Source of the DNA: Bacteroidota bacterium
GTDB lineage: Bacteria; Bacteroidota; Bacteroidia; Flavobacteriales; Weeksellaceae
Assembly: GCA_023423715.1 (NCBI GenBank)
Contig: JAFAFC010000007.1
Coordinates: 1 to 64,000 of the forward strand
Length of the DNA stretch: 64,000 nt
Direction: 5' to 3'
The translations under genes and the position numbers were made by a program. Shown piece after piece: positions 1-8,838 of the stretch (position 1 is its first letter; every line of letters starts with the position of its first letter). The notes under the pieces are model-generated. The model saw nothing but the letters and a program-made list of their open reading frames with translations, searched no databases and was not told the origin of the DNA.

Positions 1-14
1 CCCCCCCCCCCCCC
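1..14. repeat. Run of 14 C at the window edge
   Basis: Fourteen consecutive C residues open the window, 16 bases beyond the stop codon of the acyltransferase gene. Nothing comparable occurs elsewhere in this AT-rich window. It may be a true homopolymer tract, or an artefact at a contig end such as the poly-G tails made by two-colour Illumina chemistry. The sequence alone cannot decide. Confidence 0.9.
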
Positions 15-30
15 GAAACTTTACGATTAT

Positions 31-1161
31 TTAAAATTTACTTTTGACAATTAATTTTTTAGAAAACCATTTTCTTACAGGAATATCGTAAAACTTCATC
101 GAAACATAAGCAACTAACAATGAAACAAAAACCGTAATCAAACCTTGAACCCATGAAGTCTCCATTGTATTATTCCCGTTAATAACCCAGGCGTAAAAAA
201 CGTAAACAATAGGAAAATGAGTAATATATAAGGGATACGAAATATCACCTAAAAATTTGCAAACTTTAGTCGCTATTTTTCCAACAACCTTCCCGCCTGC
301 GCCAAGCCAGATGATAAAGGGAAAAGCAATCATCAATGCAACACATTCATACAGTGCATTTTTCCAATATGCTGTCGTCCCACCTAATCGAGGGATCGAT
401 AAAATTACAACCAATAAAAAAGAGGTCGTAAAAAAAGCCTTATTTGTAAATTTCAACTTTAAAGTTTTAGCCAAAACAAGGCCTGCTAAAAAAGGAAAGG
501 CCAATCTCGTAAATCCAATTTTCAATTGAGTAGCATCATCAATAGACCAACCACCAATAATATCCCCATTTGAATTAGTAAACGCCAAATGAATTGTAAA
601 TCCTGCAGCAACTATCATCAATAGAATCAATACCAATGTGGATAACCTTCTCAAAACAAGAGCGTAAGCTATATTCGCAATATATTCATAAAAAAGAGAC
701 CAAGTTGGTCCGTTCAAAGGATGCATTTCGTTCCACCCACGGATATCTAAAGATTTCCCAACAGGAAAAACAGTCATCCCGATTATCATAACGAGGATCA
801 CTTTCCAAAACGGTATTTCTGAAATCCTTCCCCAACCTAAATCTGGCGCGTTCTGAAAATAGAACAAAGCGGCCCCAATTAAAGAACCAATAACAATCAT
901 TGGCTGCAACCTAACGAATCTTCTGATAAAAAAATCTTTTAAAGTCATCGTTTTCCAACGATTGTCGTAAGCATAACTTATTACAAAACCAGAAAGCATG
1001 AAGAAAAAATCTACAGCAAGATAGCCATGATTGATAATTTGCTTCGTATGATCACCGTTAGAAAACACTTCAAAAACATGAAAAAAAACTACCATTATTG
1101 CGGCAACACCACGCAAACCATCTAGAATTTCATAATGAGGTTTCGTTTGACTAAATTCCAT
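31..1161 (-). CDS. Acyltransferase 3 family membrane protein
   Basis: A polytopic membrane protein of 376 residues in the acyltransferase 3 (OatA/NodX-like) family, which moves acyl groups, usually acetyl, onto sugars of surface polysaccharide or peptidoglycan. The N-terminal DGLRGVAAIMVVFFH stretch (about residues 13-27) carries the family's conserved histidine, and FFFMLSGFVISY follows at about 52-63. About ten hydrophobic segments span the rest. I start at the ATG at 1161; a TTG two codons upstream is possible. There is no C-terminal SGNH domain. The acceptor sugar is unknown. It is divergent from an AraC-type regulator 103 bases away, which may control it. Confidence 0.88.
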   Translation of the reverse strand: MEFSQTKPHYEILDGLRGVAAIMVVFFHVFEVFSNGDHTKQIINHGYLAVDFFFMLSGFVISYAYDNRWKTMTLKDFFIRRFVRLQPMIVIGSLIGAALFYFQNAPDLGWGRISEIPFWKVILVMIIGMTVFPVGKSLDIRGWNEMHPLNGPTWSLFYEYIANIAYALVLRRLSTLVLILLMIVAAGFTIHLAFTNSNGDIIGGWSIDDATQLKIGFTRLAFPFLAGLVLAKTLKLKFTNKAFFTTSFLLVVILSIPRLGGTTAYWKNALYECVALMIAFPFIIWLGAGGKVVGKIATKVCKFLGDISYPLYITHFPIVYVFYAWVINGNNTMETSWVQGLITVFVSLLVAYVSMKFYDIPVRKWFSKKLIVKSKF

Positions 1162-1264
1162 AAGCAAAAATTATTGACAAAAATAGAGACAATACCAATG
1201 TAGTTCTTGTCTAATATTTTTTTAATATTGTCTTAAATTCTAATTTTAATGAATTAATACTGTT

Positions 1265-2119
1265 TTGAAGCCAGAAAAACTAAAATATTATCCAAGGGAA
1301 TCGAAAGAGAATTTCAGTTTTGATCATGTACATATTAGACCAGACAAGCAAGTTCCGTTGCACCAGCAAGAAACCTGGGAACTAGCTTATATTGTTCTCG
1401 GAACAGGAATTCGTATAATCGGAGGCATTGTAGACAATTTTTCAGAAGGTGAAATTGTCTTTATTCCGCCAGACATTCCACATTGTTGGTCTTTCGACCC
1501 GAAAGTCTGCGATACGGAAGGCAAAATTGAAAATATCTGCATCTTTATTAATTCTGAGTTTTTTCAAAATCTAAAAATAGCCTTTCCCGAACTTCAATTA
1601 ACAATATCTGAAATCCAAGAAAATCCAAATGCGATTTCATTTTCTGGAAAAACCCTTGAAAACCTTCAGCAATTGATGAAAAAAATGACGTCGCAAACAA
1701 AAATTGAACGTCTATCAACATTAATTTTAATTCTTGATCAAGTTTCAACTTCAAGTAATTTAAACATAATTGGAAGTAGAATTGAAGAGGTTAAAAACGA
1801 GAAAAATTTGCACCAAATTTACCTATTTATTCTGAATAATTTCCATAGACATATAGAGCTGGAAGAGGTCTCAAAAATTGCAGGAATGCCAAAATCAACC
1901 TTTTGTTTATTTTTCAAAAAAATGACCGGAAAACCCTTTATACAATACGTAAAAGATTTCCGTATTGAATCTGCTTGCCAAATGTTGGTGAAAACAAAAA
2001 TGACCGTCTCTGAAATCTGTGTCGCTTCAGGATTTAACGACATACCCTACTTTAATAGAACCTTCAAAAACTCTAAGAAAATAACACCAAGCGAGTACAG
2101 AAAACTAAATCGAATTTAG
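1265..2119 (+). CDS. AraC family transcriptional regulator
   Basis: A 284-residue regulator. The N-terminal part (about 20-130) looks like a cupin-type sensor, with VPLHQQETWELAYIV followed by a glycine-rich beta strand and FIPPDIPHCW. The C-terminal 100 residues hold the double helix-turn-helix of AraC proteins: ELEEVSKIAGMPKSTFCLFF, then the second helix pair ending SGFNDIPYFNRTFK and the hallmark TPSEYRK. The start is a TTG, since no ATG lies near. It is divergent from the acyltransferase gene and its 3' end overlaps the stop of the LytTR gene by four bases. The small-molecule ligand cannot be read from the sequence. Confidence 0.9.
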   Translation: MKPEKLKYYPRESKENFSFDHVHIRPDKQVPLHQQETWELAYIVLGTGIRIIGGIVDNFSEGEIVFIPPDIPHCWSFDPKVCDTEGKIENICIFINSEFFQNLKIAFPELQLTISEIQENPNAISFSGKTLENLQQLMKKMTSQTKIERLSTLILILDQVSTSSNLNIIGSRIEEVKNEKNLHQIYLFILNNFHRHIELEEVSKIAGMPKSTFCLFFKKMTGKPFIQYVKDFRIESACQMLVKTKMTVSEICVASGFNDIPYFNRTFKNSKKITPSEYRKLNRI

Positions 2120-2793
2120 ATTCGATTTAGCAGATTCATTTTGTAGCTTTCACCAATCGGAATCTCCAGTTCGGACATAAGAACAACTTTTTTCGAACCA
2201 ATACATTTGATGTTGTTGGTGTTTATAATAAAAGATTTATGTATTCGTAAAAAACAATCCGGAAGTTGACCTTCCATGGATTTCAACGTATCTAAAACGA
2301 TAAACTCCTCATCTTTCGTCTTGATATTGACATAATCCTTAATGCTTTCGATGTACAAAATATCATCAAACAAAATCTTATGTTGCTGTCCCGAAGATTT
2401 AACAAAAAAGAACTTTTTCTCAGATTCTTGGATGCTTGAAAAACGGCCTTTTGCTTTTTCAATACCTTTTTGGAAGCGCGAAATTGTAATTGGCTTTAGC
2501 AAATAATCAATCACATTATGTTCGTAACCTTCTAACGCAAACTCACAATAAGCGGTGGTTAAAATATATTTCACTCTTTCACCAACGATTTTCATAAAGT
2601 TGATTCCAGATAATTCAGGCATTTGGATGTCCAGAAAAACCAAATCTACATCGTTGTTTTGGATAAACTCAATCGCTTCAATGGGATTCAGAAAAGTTGA
2701 CAGCAATTCAAAGTTTGCCGTTTCGGAAACGTATTTTTCCAAAAGTGAAACCGCCAAAGGTTCATCGTCAATGATGATGGTTTTTATGTTCAT
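2116..2793 (-). CDS. LytTR family response regulator
   Basis: A 225-residue two-component response regulator. The receiver domain (1-120) shows the acidic pocket D9-D10, the phospho-acceptor Asp55 in FLDIQMPE and the conserved Lys in DYLLKPI. The C-terminal half (about 128-225) is a LytTR DNA-binding domain, with the usual FFVKSS start, a LYIESIKDYV element and FLRIHKSFIIN. It acts as a transcription factor on direct-repeat sites. The cognate histidine kinase lies 87 bases upstream on the same strand, so the two form one operon. The regulon is not visible, although the secreted DUF5694 gene just upstream of the kinase is divergent and a candidate target. Confidence 0.95.
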   Translation of the reverse strand: MNIKTIIIDDEPLAVSLLEKYVSETANFELLSTFLNPIEAIEFIQNNDVDLVFLDIQMPELSGINFMKIVGERVKYILTTAYCEFALEGYEHNVIDYLLKPITISRFQKGIEKAKGRFSSIQESEKKFFFVKSSGQQHKILFDDILYIESIKDYVNIKTKDEEFIVLDTLKSMEGQLPDCFLRIHKSFIINTNNIKCIGSKKVVLMSELEIPIGESYKMNLLNRI

Positions 2794-2880
2794 GCTTTTT
2801 TGTAAAATGTAAAAAGTACGATGTCTTTTAACCTCTTTTCTTTTCTCGTCTTGATTCTTGGTTCTTGGCTCTAAAAATAT

Positions 2881-3882
2881 CTACAGCTCAATCCTTAACT
2901 CAACTACAAAACGATTTTCTTTATCCCAAATATTTAATTCGTGTCTGTTGGGATAAATTAATTCCAAACGTTTCTTCACGTTCCCAATTCCGATTCCTGA
3001 AGCATGATCTTTGGAACCTTGTCGCTTTTGGTTTTCAATTCGGAAATGCAGAATATTGTTTTCTTCTTTTAAATCGATTTTCATTTCATCCTCGTTGAAA
3101 TCACCGTGTTTAAAAGCATTCTCCACAAACGGAACCAATAACATCGGCGAAATTTCTAAATTCTCATTTTTAATATTCTTTTCAAAAATAATCTTTTCAG
3201 GATTTCTAATTCGTAATTTCTCTAACGAAATCAAACTTTCAATATAACCAACTTCTCGTTTTAATGGAATAAAATCTTGTTGCAAATCTTTGGTCGAATA
3301 ACGCAATAGTTCGCTTAATTCCTCAATCGCAGGAAGTGCTTTATCGGATTTTTGATACACCAACGAATAAATATTATTCAAAGAATTAAAAATAAAATGC
3401 GGATTGATTTGGGTTTTCAACGCTTGAACTTCGGCTGATTTTTTTTCTGATAGCAATTGTAATTTCTCATTTTCAACATCCAGAAAGTTCTGAATTAAGC
3501 GAAAAACCGTGGAAATAAAAATCGTAGTTGAACTGAAATAAATATTATCGAAAAAGTAAAAACCAAAACCGGTTCCTGGCGCGTAATTTCCTTTACCCAC
3601 AAACAAAGGCAACAGAATCTCTTCTATAAAATACCGAACCAAAACAAAGAAAAATACACTTACAAAAAAGCCAATCAACGTTTTGTACAATTTATGAATA
3701 TCAAAAAATCGAGGAACGACAAAAAAGTAGTTGATATAAAAACACAGGAAAGCGGTTACAAAAAAAGTAATATTTAGAATAAGATGTCCACCCTTAAAAA
3801 CAAAATTAGGAATGATAACACTTCCAATAAAATTCAGTATCCAAAATACAAAATGCAGTGCAAGAAGCTGTTTGTTTTCCAT
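2881..3882 (-). CDS. LytS-type sensor histidine kinase
   Basis: A 333-residue membrane histidine kinase of the His_kinase (PF06580) family. Four hydrophobic segments cover about residues 8-130, with no extracytoplasmic sensor domain. A coiled-coil linker (135-155) leads to the phospho-acceptor box QINPHFIFNSLNNIY with His162. The ATPase region has MLLVPFVENAFKHG (N box) and GIGIGNVKKRL (G box). I use the ATG at 3882; a TTG two codons earlier is possible. It pairs with the LytTR regulator downstream. In this family the stimulus is often cell-envelope state, but that is inference here. Confidence 0.93.
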   Translation of the reverse strand: MENKQLLALHFVFWILNFIGSVIIPNFVFKGGHLILNITFFVTAFLCFYINYFFVVPRFFDIHKLYKTLIGFFVSVFFFVLVRYFIEEILLPLFVGKGNYAPGTGFGFYFFDNIYFSSTTIFISTVFRLIQNFLDVENEKLQLLSEKKSAEVQALKTQINPHFIFNSLNNIYSLVYQKSDKALPAIEELSELLRYSTKDLQQDFIPLKREVGYIESLISLEKLRIRNPEKIIFEKNIKNENLEISPMLLVPFVENAFKHGDFNEDEMKIDLKEENNILHFRIENQKRQGSKDHASGIGIGNVKKRLELIYPNRHELNIWDKENRFVVELRIEL

Positions 3883-4039
3883 ACCCAAATGTAAGTTAGA
3901 ATCCTAGTTTTATCAAGTAAAAATCGACAAAACACCCATTTTTATCGACGAAAATACATTCATCCCAAATAACGGACTCTTCATCTAAATACCCTTTCCC
4001 ACATTTCGAAATGAAAATATATTTGGGAAAAAATAAAGA

Positions 4040-4870
4040 ATGAAATATTTAACAATCCTAATGCTATTCGCAATTAGCTTAACTCAGGCACAGAAAAAAC
4101 CATCTGATTTTTTCCCAAAAGAAAAAACAAAAGTTCTCGTTGTGGGAACCTTTCACTTTGATTATCCTGATTTAGATGCTCATAAAACCGAACTGAAAGA
4201 CCGCGTTGATGTACTTTCCCCACAAAAAAGTAAAGAAGTTACTGAATTGGTTGAGTATATTAAAAAGTTTAAACCTACAAAAATTGCAATTGAAGCTTGG
4301 CCAAATTGGAACGCCGCAAAGAAACTACACGAATACAAAGCTGGTAAACACAGAAACGAAAGGGACGAACGCTATCAACTAGCGATTCGCATTGCTAACG
4401 AGCTCAATATAGCTGAATTAGAAAGCATAGATGCCAGCTCCGCAATTGAAGATATTAATCAAAAATTTGGAAAAACCGACTCCCTATATTTCAAAAAACT
4501 GACTGAGGATTATGATTTTAGAACCGACGATGTTTACCAAAACTATTATACTAATTTTTTAAAATCTACAGAGAACCCGAAAACCAATTTACTAAGTCTT
4601 TTAAAATACATGAATTCCAAAGAGTTTCACCAATACGAATACGGTTCGTATCTAACGGGAGATTTTAAACTTCGCGAATTTGATGGCGCAGATATGCTTT
4701 CTTTATATTGGTACAACCGAAATTTAAGAATATTTCGCAACATCCAAAGAATCCCTCAAACCAAAGAAGATCGCATTTTAGTTATTGTGGGTAACGGACA
4801 CGCATCTGTCCTTCGACAACTATTTACCTCTTCTCCCGAGTATGATTTCGTAGAATTCTCATCACTCTAA
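4040..4870 (+). CDS. Secreted DUF5694 family protein
   Basis: A 276-residue protein with a short signal peptide (MKYLTILMLFAISLTQAQ). It matches the DUF5694 pattern as I remember it: VLVVGTFHFDYPDLD near the N-terminus, a central KPTKIAIEAWP strand, and a C-terminal RILVIVGNGHASVLRQLF. The GTFHFD and GNGHA elements are reminiscent of TraB/ChaN/Tiki proteins, whose conserved His and Glu can bind metal, but function in this family is not known to me. A possible -7 promoter element TATATTTG sits at 4018-4025. It is divergent from the LytS/LytT pair and convergent with the AraC-TPR gene. Confidence 0.75.
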   Translation: MKYLTILMLFAISLTQAQKKPSDFFPKEKTKVLVVGTFHFDYPDLDAHKTELKDRVDVLSPQKSKEVTELVEYIKKFKPTKIAIEAWPNWNAAKKLHEYKAGKHRNERDERYQLAIRIANELNIAELESIDASSAIEDINQKFGKTDSLYFKKLTEDYDFRTDDVYQNYYTNFLKSTENPKTNLLSLLKYMNSKEFHQYEYGSYLTGDFKLREFDGADMLSLYWYNRNLRIFRNIQRIPQTKEDRILVIVGNGHASVLRQLFTSSPEYDFVEFSSL

Positions 4871-4913
4871 AAGGATTTCCAAGTATTATGAACATTAATA
4901 AAGAGCGCAATAA

Positions 4914-6443
4914 TTAACCATTTCCATCATCATCTTTTCGTAACATCGAAATAAATTGAGAAGGTGAAATCTCAGTATGCGCTTTGAAAATGCTGGTAAA
5001 TTGACTGTGCGAACTGTAACCACACATTTCTGCGATCGCCGATATTTTATAATTACGGAGTTGCGTATTCGTATGCAACTCTTTCGTTATGTAATTAATT
5101 CGGGACGAATTGATGTATGCGTTAAAATCAGCATTTCTATATTTTTTAAGAATATAATTGAGGTATTTTGTGTTTGTATTGAGCAAAACCGCCATTTGAG
5201 CAAGCGATATCGTACTCTTGGTGTAGAGTTTTTTCTCCTCAAACTTCTGCAAACTTGCTAGAATCGCCTGTTCTGTTTCAAGGCTCATTTTGGTTTCAGA
5301 CCTAAAATTTTCGACCGGTTTTTCTACCGTCTTTTCAACTTCTTGACGTTTTAAATCATCAATAATTTTTTGATAATTTTCTTTTACCGTTTTCAAATTT
5401 CTAAAATACAAAACAACGCCAGCCACGATCAACAAAAGAACAACGCCAATTATCGCAATCAAGTATTTTTGTTTGCGCTCGCGATCTTCAATAATTTGAA
5501 AAGCCTTTCTACTTTCCTTGGAAATCAAATCTTTGGTGACACGAGTTTCCGATTCGGAAATATCTTTGATGATGTGAGCGAATTTTAGCTGTTCCCCAGA
5601 ATCATCCAAATCCGCATCCAAACGTTCCGACAAAACTAATTTCAAAATCATGTTGTTCTGATTGGTTTTACTTTCATTCATCGCCGAATCAAAATACGTT
5701 CTCGCAACATCATTTTTCTTATCATAAGTAGAAAGCAAAGCCTTATTCATGTAGTAAAAATCCATTAAGAGCAAGTTCTCTTTCGGGTCAACCTTCGCTT
5801 TATATTCTTCCGCTTTTTTCACGGATTCCCGCGCTTCAGAAATACGTCCGCATTTAATCTGTGCGTACGCCAGCTGTGACAAAACTCCGAAAAGATATTT
5901 CGTCCTAAAAGCCTCTCCCAAAGGATACGTAAGCATATTTTGATAAAAACGACTGCGAACATCCGCCGCTTTACAATTATCTCCATCAACCTCATAAATC
6001 TTTGCTTGAGCCACTAATAGTAAATAATCTCGCTGCTTTTGATCGAGCTTTACAACCATTTGCTTTAACTGATTGAATTTTTGATTTGAATTTTCTACCA
6101 AACCCGCTCGACGATAGGAAACCAATAACTGATTTACAATTCTGAATTTTAGATTTAAGGTATCTTCAATGGTAATATTATTCTCCCCTTTTTCAAGAAA
6201 CTCAACAGATTTCACATAATCGCCTGCCTTGTACATCCCTTCGCCCATCATCATGTAAGCAACCGCTTTTTCATACTTCGTTTGCGCCAGCGAAAGAAGC
6301 TTATTCCCGTTATCGAATGAATAATTCACTGTTTTTTCCTGTTTATAAAACAAATCGAAAAACTGTTTCTGTTTGGAAACATCAATTTTAGATTGCCCCA
6401 TCGCAAAACTTGAAATAAAAAGTAAAAAGTAGAAAATCCTCAA
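4914..6443 (-). CDS. Membrane-anchored TPR/AraC-type regulator
   Basis: A 509-residue one-polypeptide signalling protein common in Flavobacteriia. It has a signal peptide (residues 1-16), a predicted periplasmic alpha-helical TPR-like region (about 20-290), one transmembrane helix rich in I, L and V (about 325-346), a short coiled coil, and a cytoplasmic AraC helix-turn-helix domain (about 400-505: ISLAQMAVLLNTNTKYL, then ISAIAEMCGYSSHSQFTSIF and TEISPSQF). The start is a TTG at 6443; the next ATG would delete the signal peptide. The layout suggests direct transfer of an envelope signal to DNA. The divergent TonB-dependent receptor gene is the obvious candidate target. Confidence 0.85.
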   Translation of the reverse strand: MRIFYFLLFISSFAMGQSKIDVSKQKQFFDLFYKQEKTVNYSFDNGNKLLSLAQTKYEKAVAYMMMGEGMYKAGDYVKSVEFLEKGENNITIEDTLNLKFRIVNQLLVSYRRAGLVENSNQKFNQLKQMVVKLDQKQRDYLLLVAQAKIYEVDGDNCKAADVRSRFYQNMLTYPLGEAFRTKYLFGVLSQLAYAQIKCGRISEARESVKKAEEYKAKVDPKENLLLMDFYYMNKALLSTYDKKNDVARTYFDSAMNESKTNQNNMILKLVLSERLDADLDDSGEQLKFAHIIKDISESETRVTKDLISKESRKAFQIIEDRERKQKYLIAIIGVVLLLIVAGVVLYFRNLKTVKENYQKIIDDLKRQEVEKTVEKPVENFRSETKMSLETEQAILASLQKFEEKKLYTKSTISLAQMAVLLNTNTKYLNYILKKYRNADFNAYINSSRINYITKELHTNTQLRNYKISAIAEMCGYSSHSQFTSIFKAHTEISPSQFISMLRKDDDGNG

Positions 6444-6535
6444 ATCAGCTGAATTTAATTGGATGAACTACAAAAATATGAATTTGAACGAGTTAAACTA
6501 CCGAAATCAAATAAAGTCAATAAAAAAAGCATTTT

Positions 6536-6550
6536 TTGTAACATTTACAA
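6536..6550. promoter_or_regulatory. Inverted repeat upstream of the receptor gene
   Basis: A perfect 6-3-6 inverted repeat, TTGTAA-CAT-TTACAA, lies in the 140-base region between the AraC-TPR gene and the receptor gene, 34 bases before the receptor's ATG. It could be an operator. Sites of this length and AT content also arise by chance. Confidence 0.3.
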
Positions 6551-6583
6551 GAAACCGTTGTCTAATGGGATAGAATAAACTTT

Positions 6584-8782
6584 ATGAATAAAACTCTAAT
6601 TCTTTCCGGCCTTTTGTTTTGTAGTCAAATGGTTTGGGCACAAGAAAACTCAAAAAACACAACCGAAACGAAGGAAAAGCAAATTGAAGCCGTTACTTTG
6701 GTAAAAACTAAAAAAGCAGTTGAACAAAAAGCAGACAGAACAATTTTTGATTTTTCCGAACAACCGAATCTAAATGCAGGTTCTTCTCTTGAAGGCATCA
6801 AAAAACTTCCTGGAATGGTGGTTACCGATATCGCAGGTATGATGTACCAAGGAAAACCGTTGCAAGTTTATATGGACGGCCGTCCACTAAACATTTCATC
6901 GAACGACTTATCGGCATTTTTGGAAGGAATGCCTGCATCAGCGATTGACAGAATCGAAGTTGTAACGCAGCCTGGAGCCGAATTTCCTGCAACTTCTGGT
7001 GGAGCCATTTTAAATATCATCACTTCAAAATCAGCTAAAAGTTATTTAACAGCAACATATTCTGGAGGTTACCGTTTTTCAGATTACGAAAAATTCCGAA
7101 GCCGATTCAACAACAGTATTGTTTTAAATTCTAGAAATAAATGGTTCGGATGGCAATTTAGCGGTGGACAAACGTATGGAGAATCGTTTTCAAGCAACAA
7201 AATGGACGATTTAACTCGTGGTTTTGCCGATAAATATTCACGTGGCTATTTTGCAAAAGCAGCTTTAACATTTGACCTTGGAAAAGATCGTTTGTTACTG
7301 AATTACGATTTATACACGTCCAACAACGACTCCGAAAACGATTCAGACGGCCGCGCTTTATTTGAAAGCCCAGAAGGCTCTGCTAATTTTGTTCCTGCGG
7401 ATTATACCAATATTGGTAGCAGCAAGTCACGAGGAGATCGAAATGAATTTACGGCTACGTATCAAAAACGATTTGATGACAAGAATCAAAAGCTAGATTT
7501 TAAAGGGAGCTATTCAAATTTCGTTTCTAAATTTGACCAAGCGTCTGTCAACACGGTTTTTGTGCCTAGTGGAACGAAAAGCTATCTAAGCGATTCTAAC
7601 AACAAGTCGGAGCAGAATTTCTATAACCTTCGTGTAGATTATTCGCAACCTATTAATCTTTTGGATGAAGGGAAAATCAGCATCGGTGGTTTGTACGAAA
7701 AAGTTGATTTTGCAACCGACTTTTTGGGTATGAAGAATTTAGATTACGAAAGACAAACTGCATCAACCTACGCTGAAGTGAACGCAAAACTGAAAAAATT
7801 CAGTTTCATAGCGGGGCTTCGTGCAGAAGATTACGATATCTCTGGCCAATCGTATAATTATAAAGATAAAAAATGGGATGATCTTACGCCGTTCAATAAA
7901 TTTGAATTGTTCCCAAATGCGAGCGTTCAATATGATTTTGCAAAATCATTGTATTTGAATTTAAATTACAACCGAAAAATCAGCTTGCCATCAACCAGTC
8001 AATTAAACCCGAACAACACCACCTTTCAAAATCCAAACGTAGATATCTCGGGTAACCCGAATGTTCAACCAACGATTTACAACAACTTCGAAGCAAAAAT
8101 CAGCGCTTTTGATTATGCGTTTGTAAGTTATAACATGAGTCGAGTTCAGGATCAGGTGATGATGTACGTTGAACGCGATGGATACAACCTATCGCAAACC
8201 AATGTGAATATCAAGAGTCTTACACAACATAGTTTCAACGTGGGATTACCATTGCCTTTAATGGTTTTCTCAAAGCCGTTTAGTGAAATTATGAAGTTCA
8301 ACTTCAACCCTGACAAAATCAACTTCGTTTATTTCTATGCTGGATATCAGTTCCAAGACATTAAAGAAGTGGTGAATAAAAAAGGAATGTGGTTTTTCAA
8401 CGTTGCAGGACAATTTATCCTTCCATACGATATCAAGTTTACACCAAACTTCTCGTACTCAACGAAAGGAAATTACTATTTCTTCCAGGCGACACAACCT
8501 ATCATGAACCGTATAGATTTGAACTTCAGCAAGAAATTCAACAAAGATCGTTTAACGGTTAGTGTGTTTGCGAATGATATTTTCAATAGCAGCCGCATGA
8601 ACTTTAAAACGGTGAACACACCTACTCCTATTTACCTAGAAAACAGATGGGATAGCCGCACGTTTGGGTTCTCATTGAATTATAAAATTCCGACCAAAAA
8701 TAAATTGGCCAAAGTAGATCAAACTATTTTGAATACGGAAACGCCAAAAGAAGATAACGGTGGAATGATGAATCAAAAATAA
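6584..8782 (+). CDS. TonB-dependent outer membrane receptor
   Basis: A 732-residue outer-membrane protein with a signal peptide ending VWA-QE. The plug domain (about 35-145) contains GIKKLPGMVVTD, VYMDGRPL and the typical SAIDRIEVVTQPGAEF followed by SGGAILNIIT. The rest is a beta-barrel rich in aromatic alternating strands (outer-membrane beta-barrel family 3). The N-terminus lacks the carboxypeptidase-like domain that often precedes the plug in Bacteroidota. No substrate can be assigned. There is no SusD-like partner next to it, which argues against a glycan-uptake locus. It is divergent from the AraC-TPR regulator and ends at a bidirectional terminator. Confidence 0.9.
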   Translation: MNKTLILSGLLFCSQMVWAQENSKNTTETKEKQIEAVTLVKTKKAVEQKADRTIFDFSEQPNLNAGSSLEGIKKLPGMVVTDIAGMMYQGKPLQVYMDGRPLNISSNDLSAFLEGMPASAIDRIEVVTQPGAEFPATSGGAILNIITSKSAKSYLTATYSGGYRFSDYEKFRSRFNNSIVLNSRNKWFGWQFSGGQTYGESFSSNKMDDLTRGFADKYSRGYFAKAALTFDLGKDRLLLNYDLYTSNNDSENDSDGRALFESPEGSANFVPADYTNIGSSKSRGDRNEFTATYQKRFDDKNQKLDFKGSYSNFVSKFDQASVNTVFVPSGTKSYLSDSNNKSEQNFYNLRVDYSQPINLLDEGKISIGGLYEKVDFATDFLGMKNLDYERQTASTYAEVNAKLKKFSFIAGLRAEDYDISGQSYNYKDKKWDDLTPFNKFELFPNASVQYDFAKSLYLNLNYNRKISLPSTSQLNPNNTTFQNPNVDISGNPNVQPTIYNNFEAKISAFDYAFVSYNMSRVQDQVMMYVERDGYNLSQTNVNIKSLTQHSFNVGLPLPLMVFSKPFSEIMKFNFNPDKINFVYFYAGYQFQDIKEVVNKKGMWFFNVAGQFILPYDIKFTPNFSYSTKGNYYFFQATQPIMNRIDLNFSKKFNKDRLTVSVFANDIFNSSRMNFKTVNTPTPIYLENRWDSRTFGFSLNYKIPTKNKLAKVDQTILNTETPKEDNGGMMNQK

Positions 8783-8800
8783 TTGATACACTCTTTGTAA

Positions 8801-8833
8801 AAAAAAGCATTTAGAAATTCTAAATGCTTTTTT
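8801..8833. terminator. Bidirectional intrinsic terminator
   Basis: A 14-base-pair stem with left arm AAAAAAGCATTTAG (8801-8814) and right arm 8820-8833 around a five-base loop. It has A and T tracts on both sides, between the convergent receptor and pseudouridine synthase genes. Confidence 0.9.
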
Positions 8834-8838
8834 ACTTT

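Noticed and set aside
1168..1264. AATATT repeats around a T-run and several TTGTC/GACAA words between the acyltransferase and the AraC gene.
   Set aside because: Low-complexity AT sequence; no consistent spacing to suggest operator sites.
2794..2880. Three tandem TTG(A/G)TTC-like units between the LytS and LytT genes.
   Set aside because: Three imperfect heptamers are too few to call a repeat element, and both genes fit one operon.
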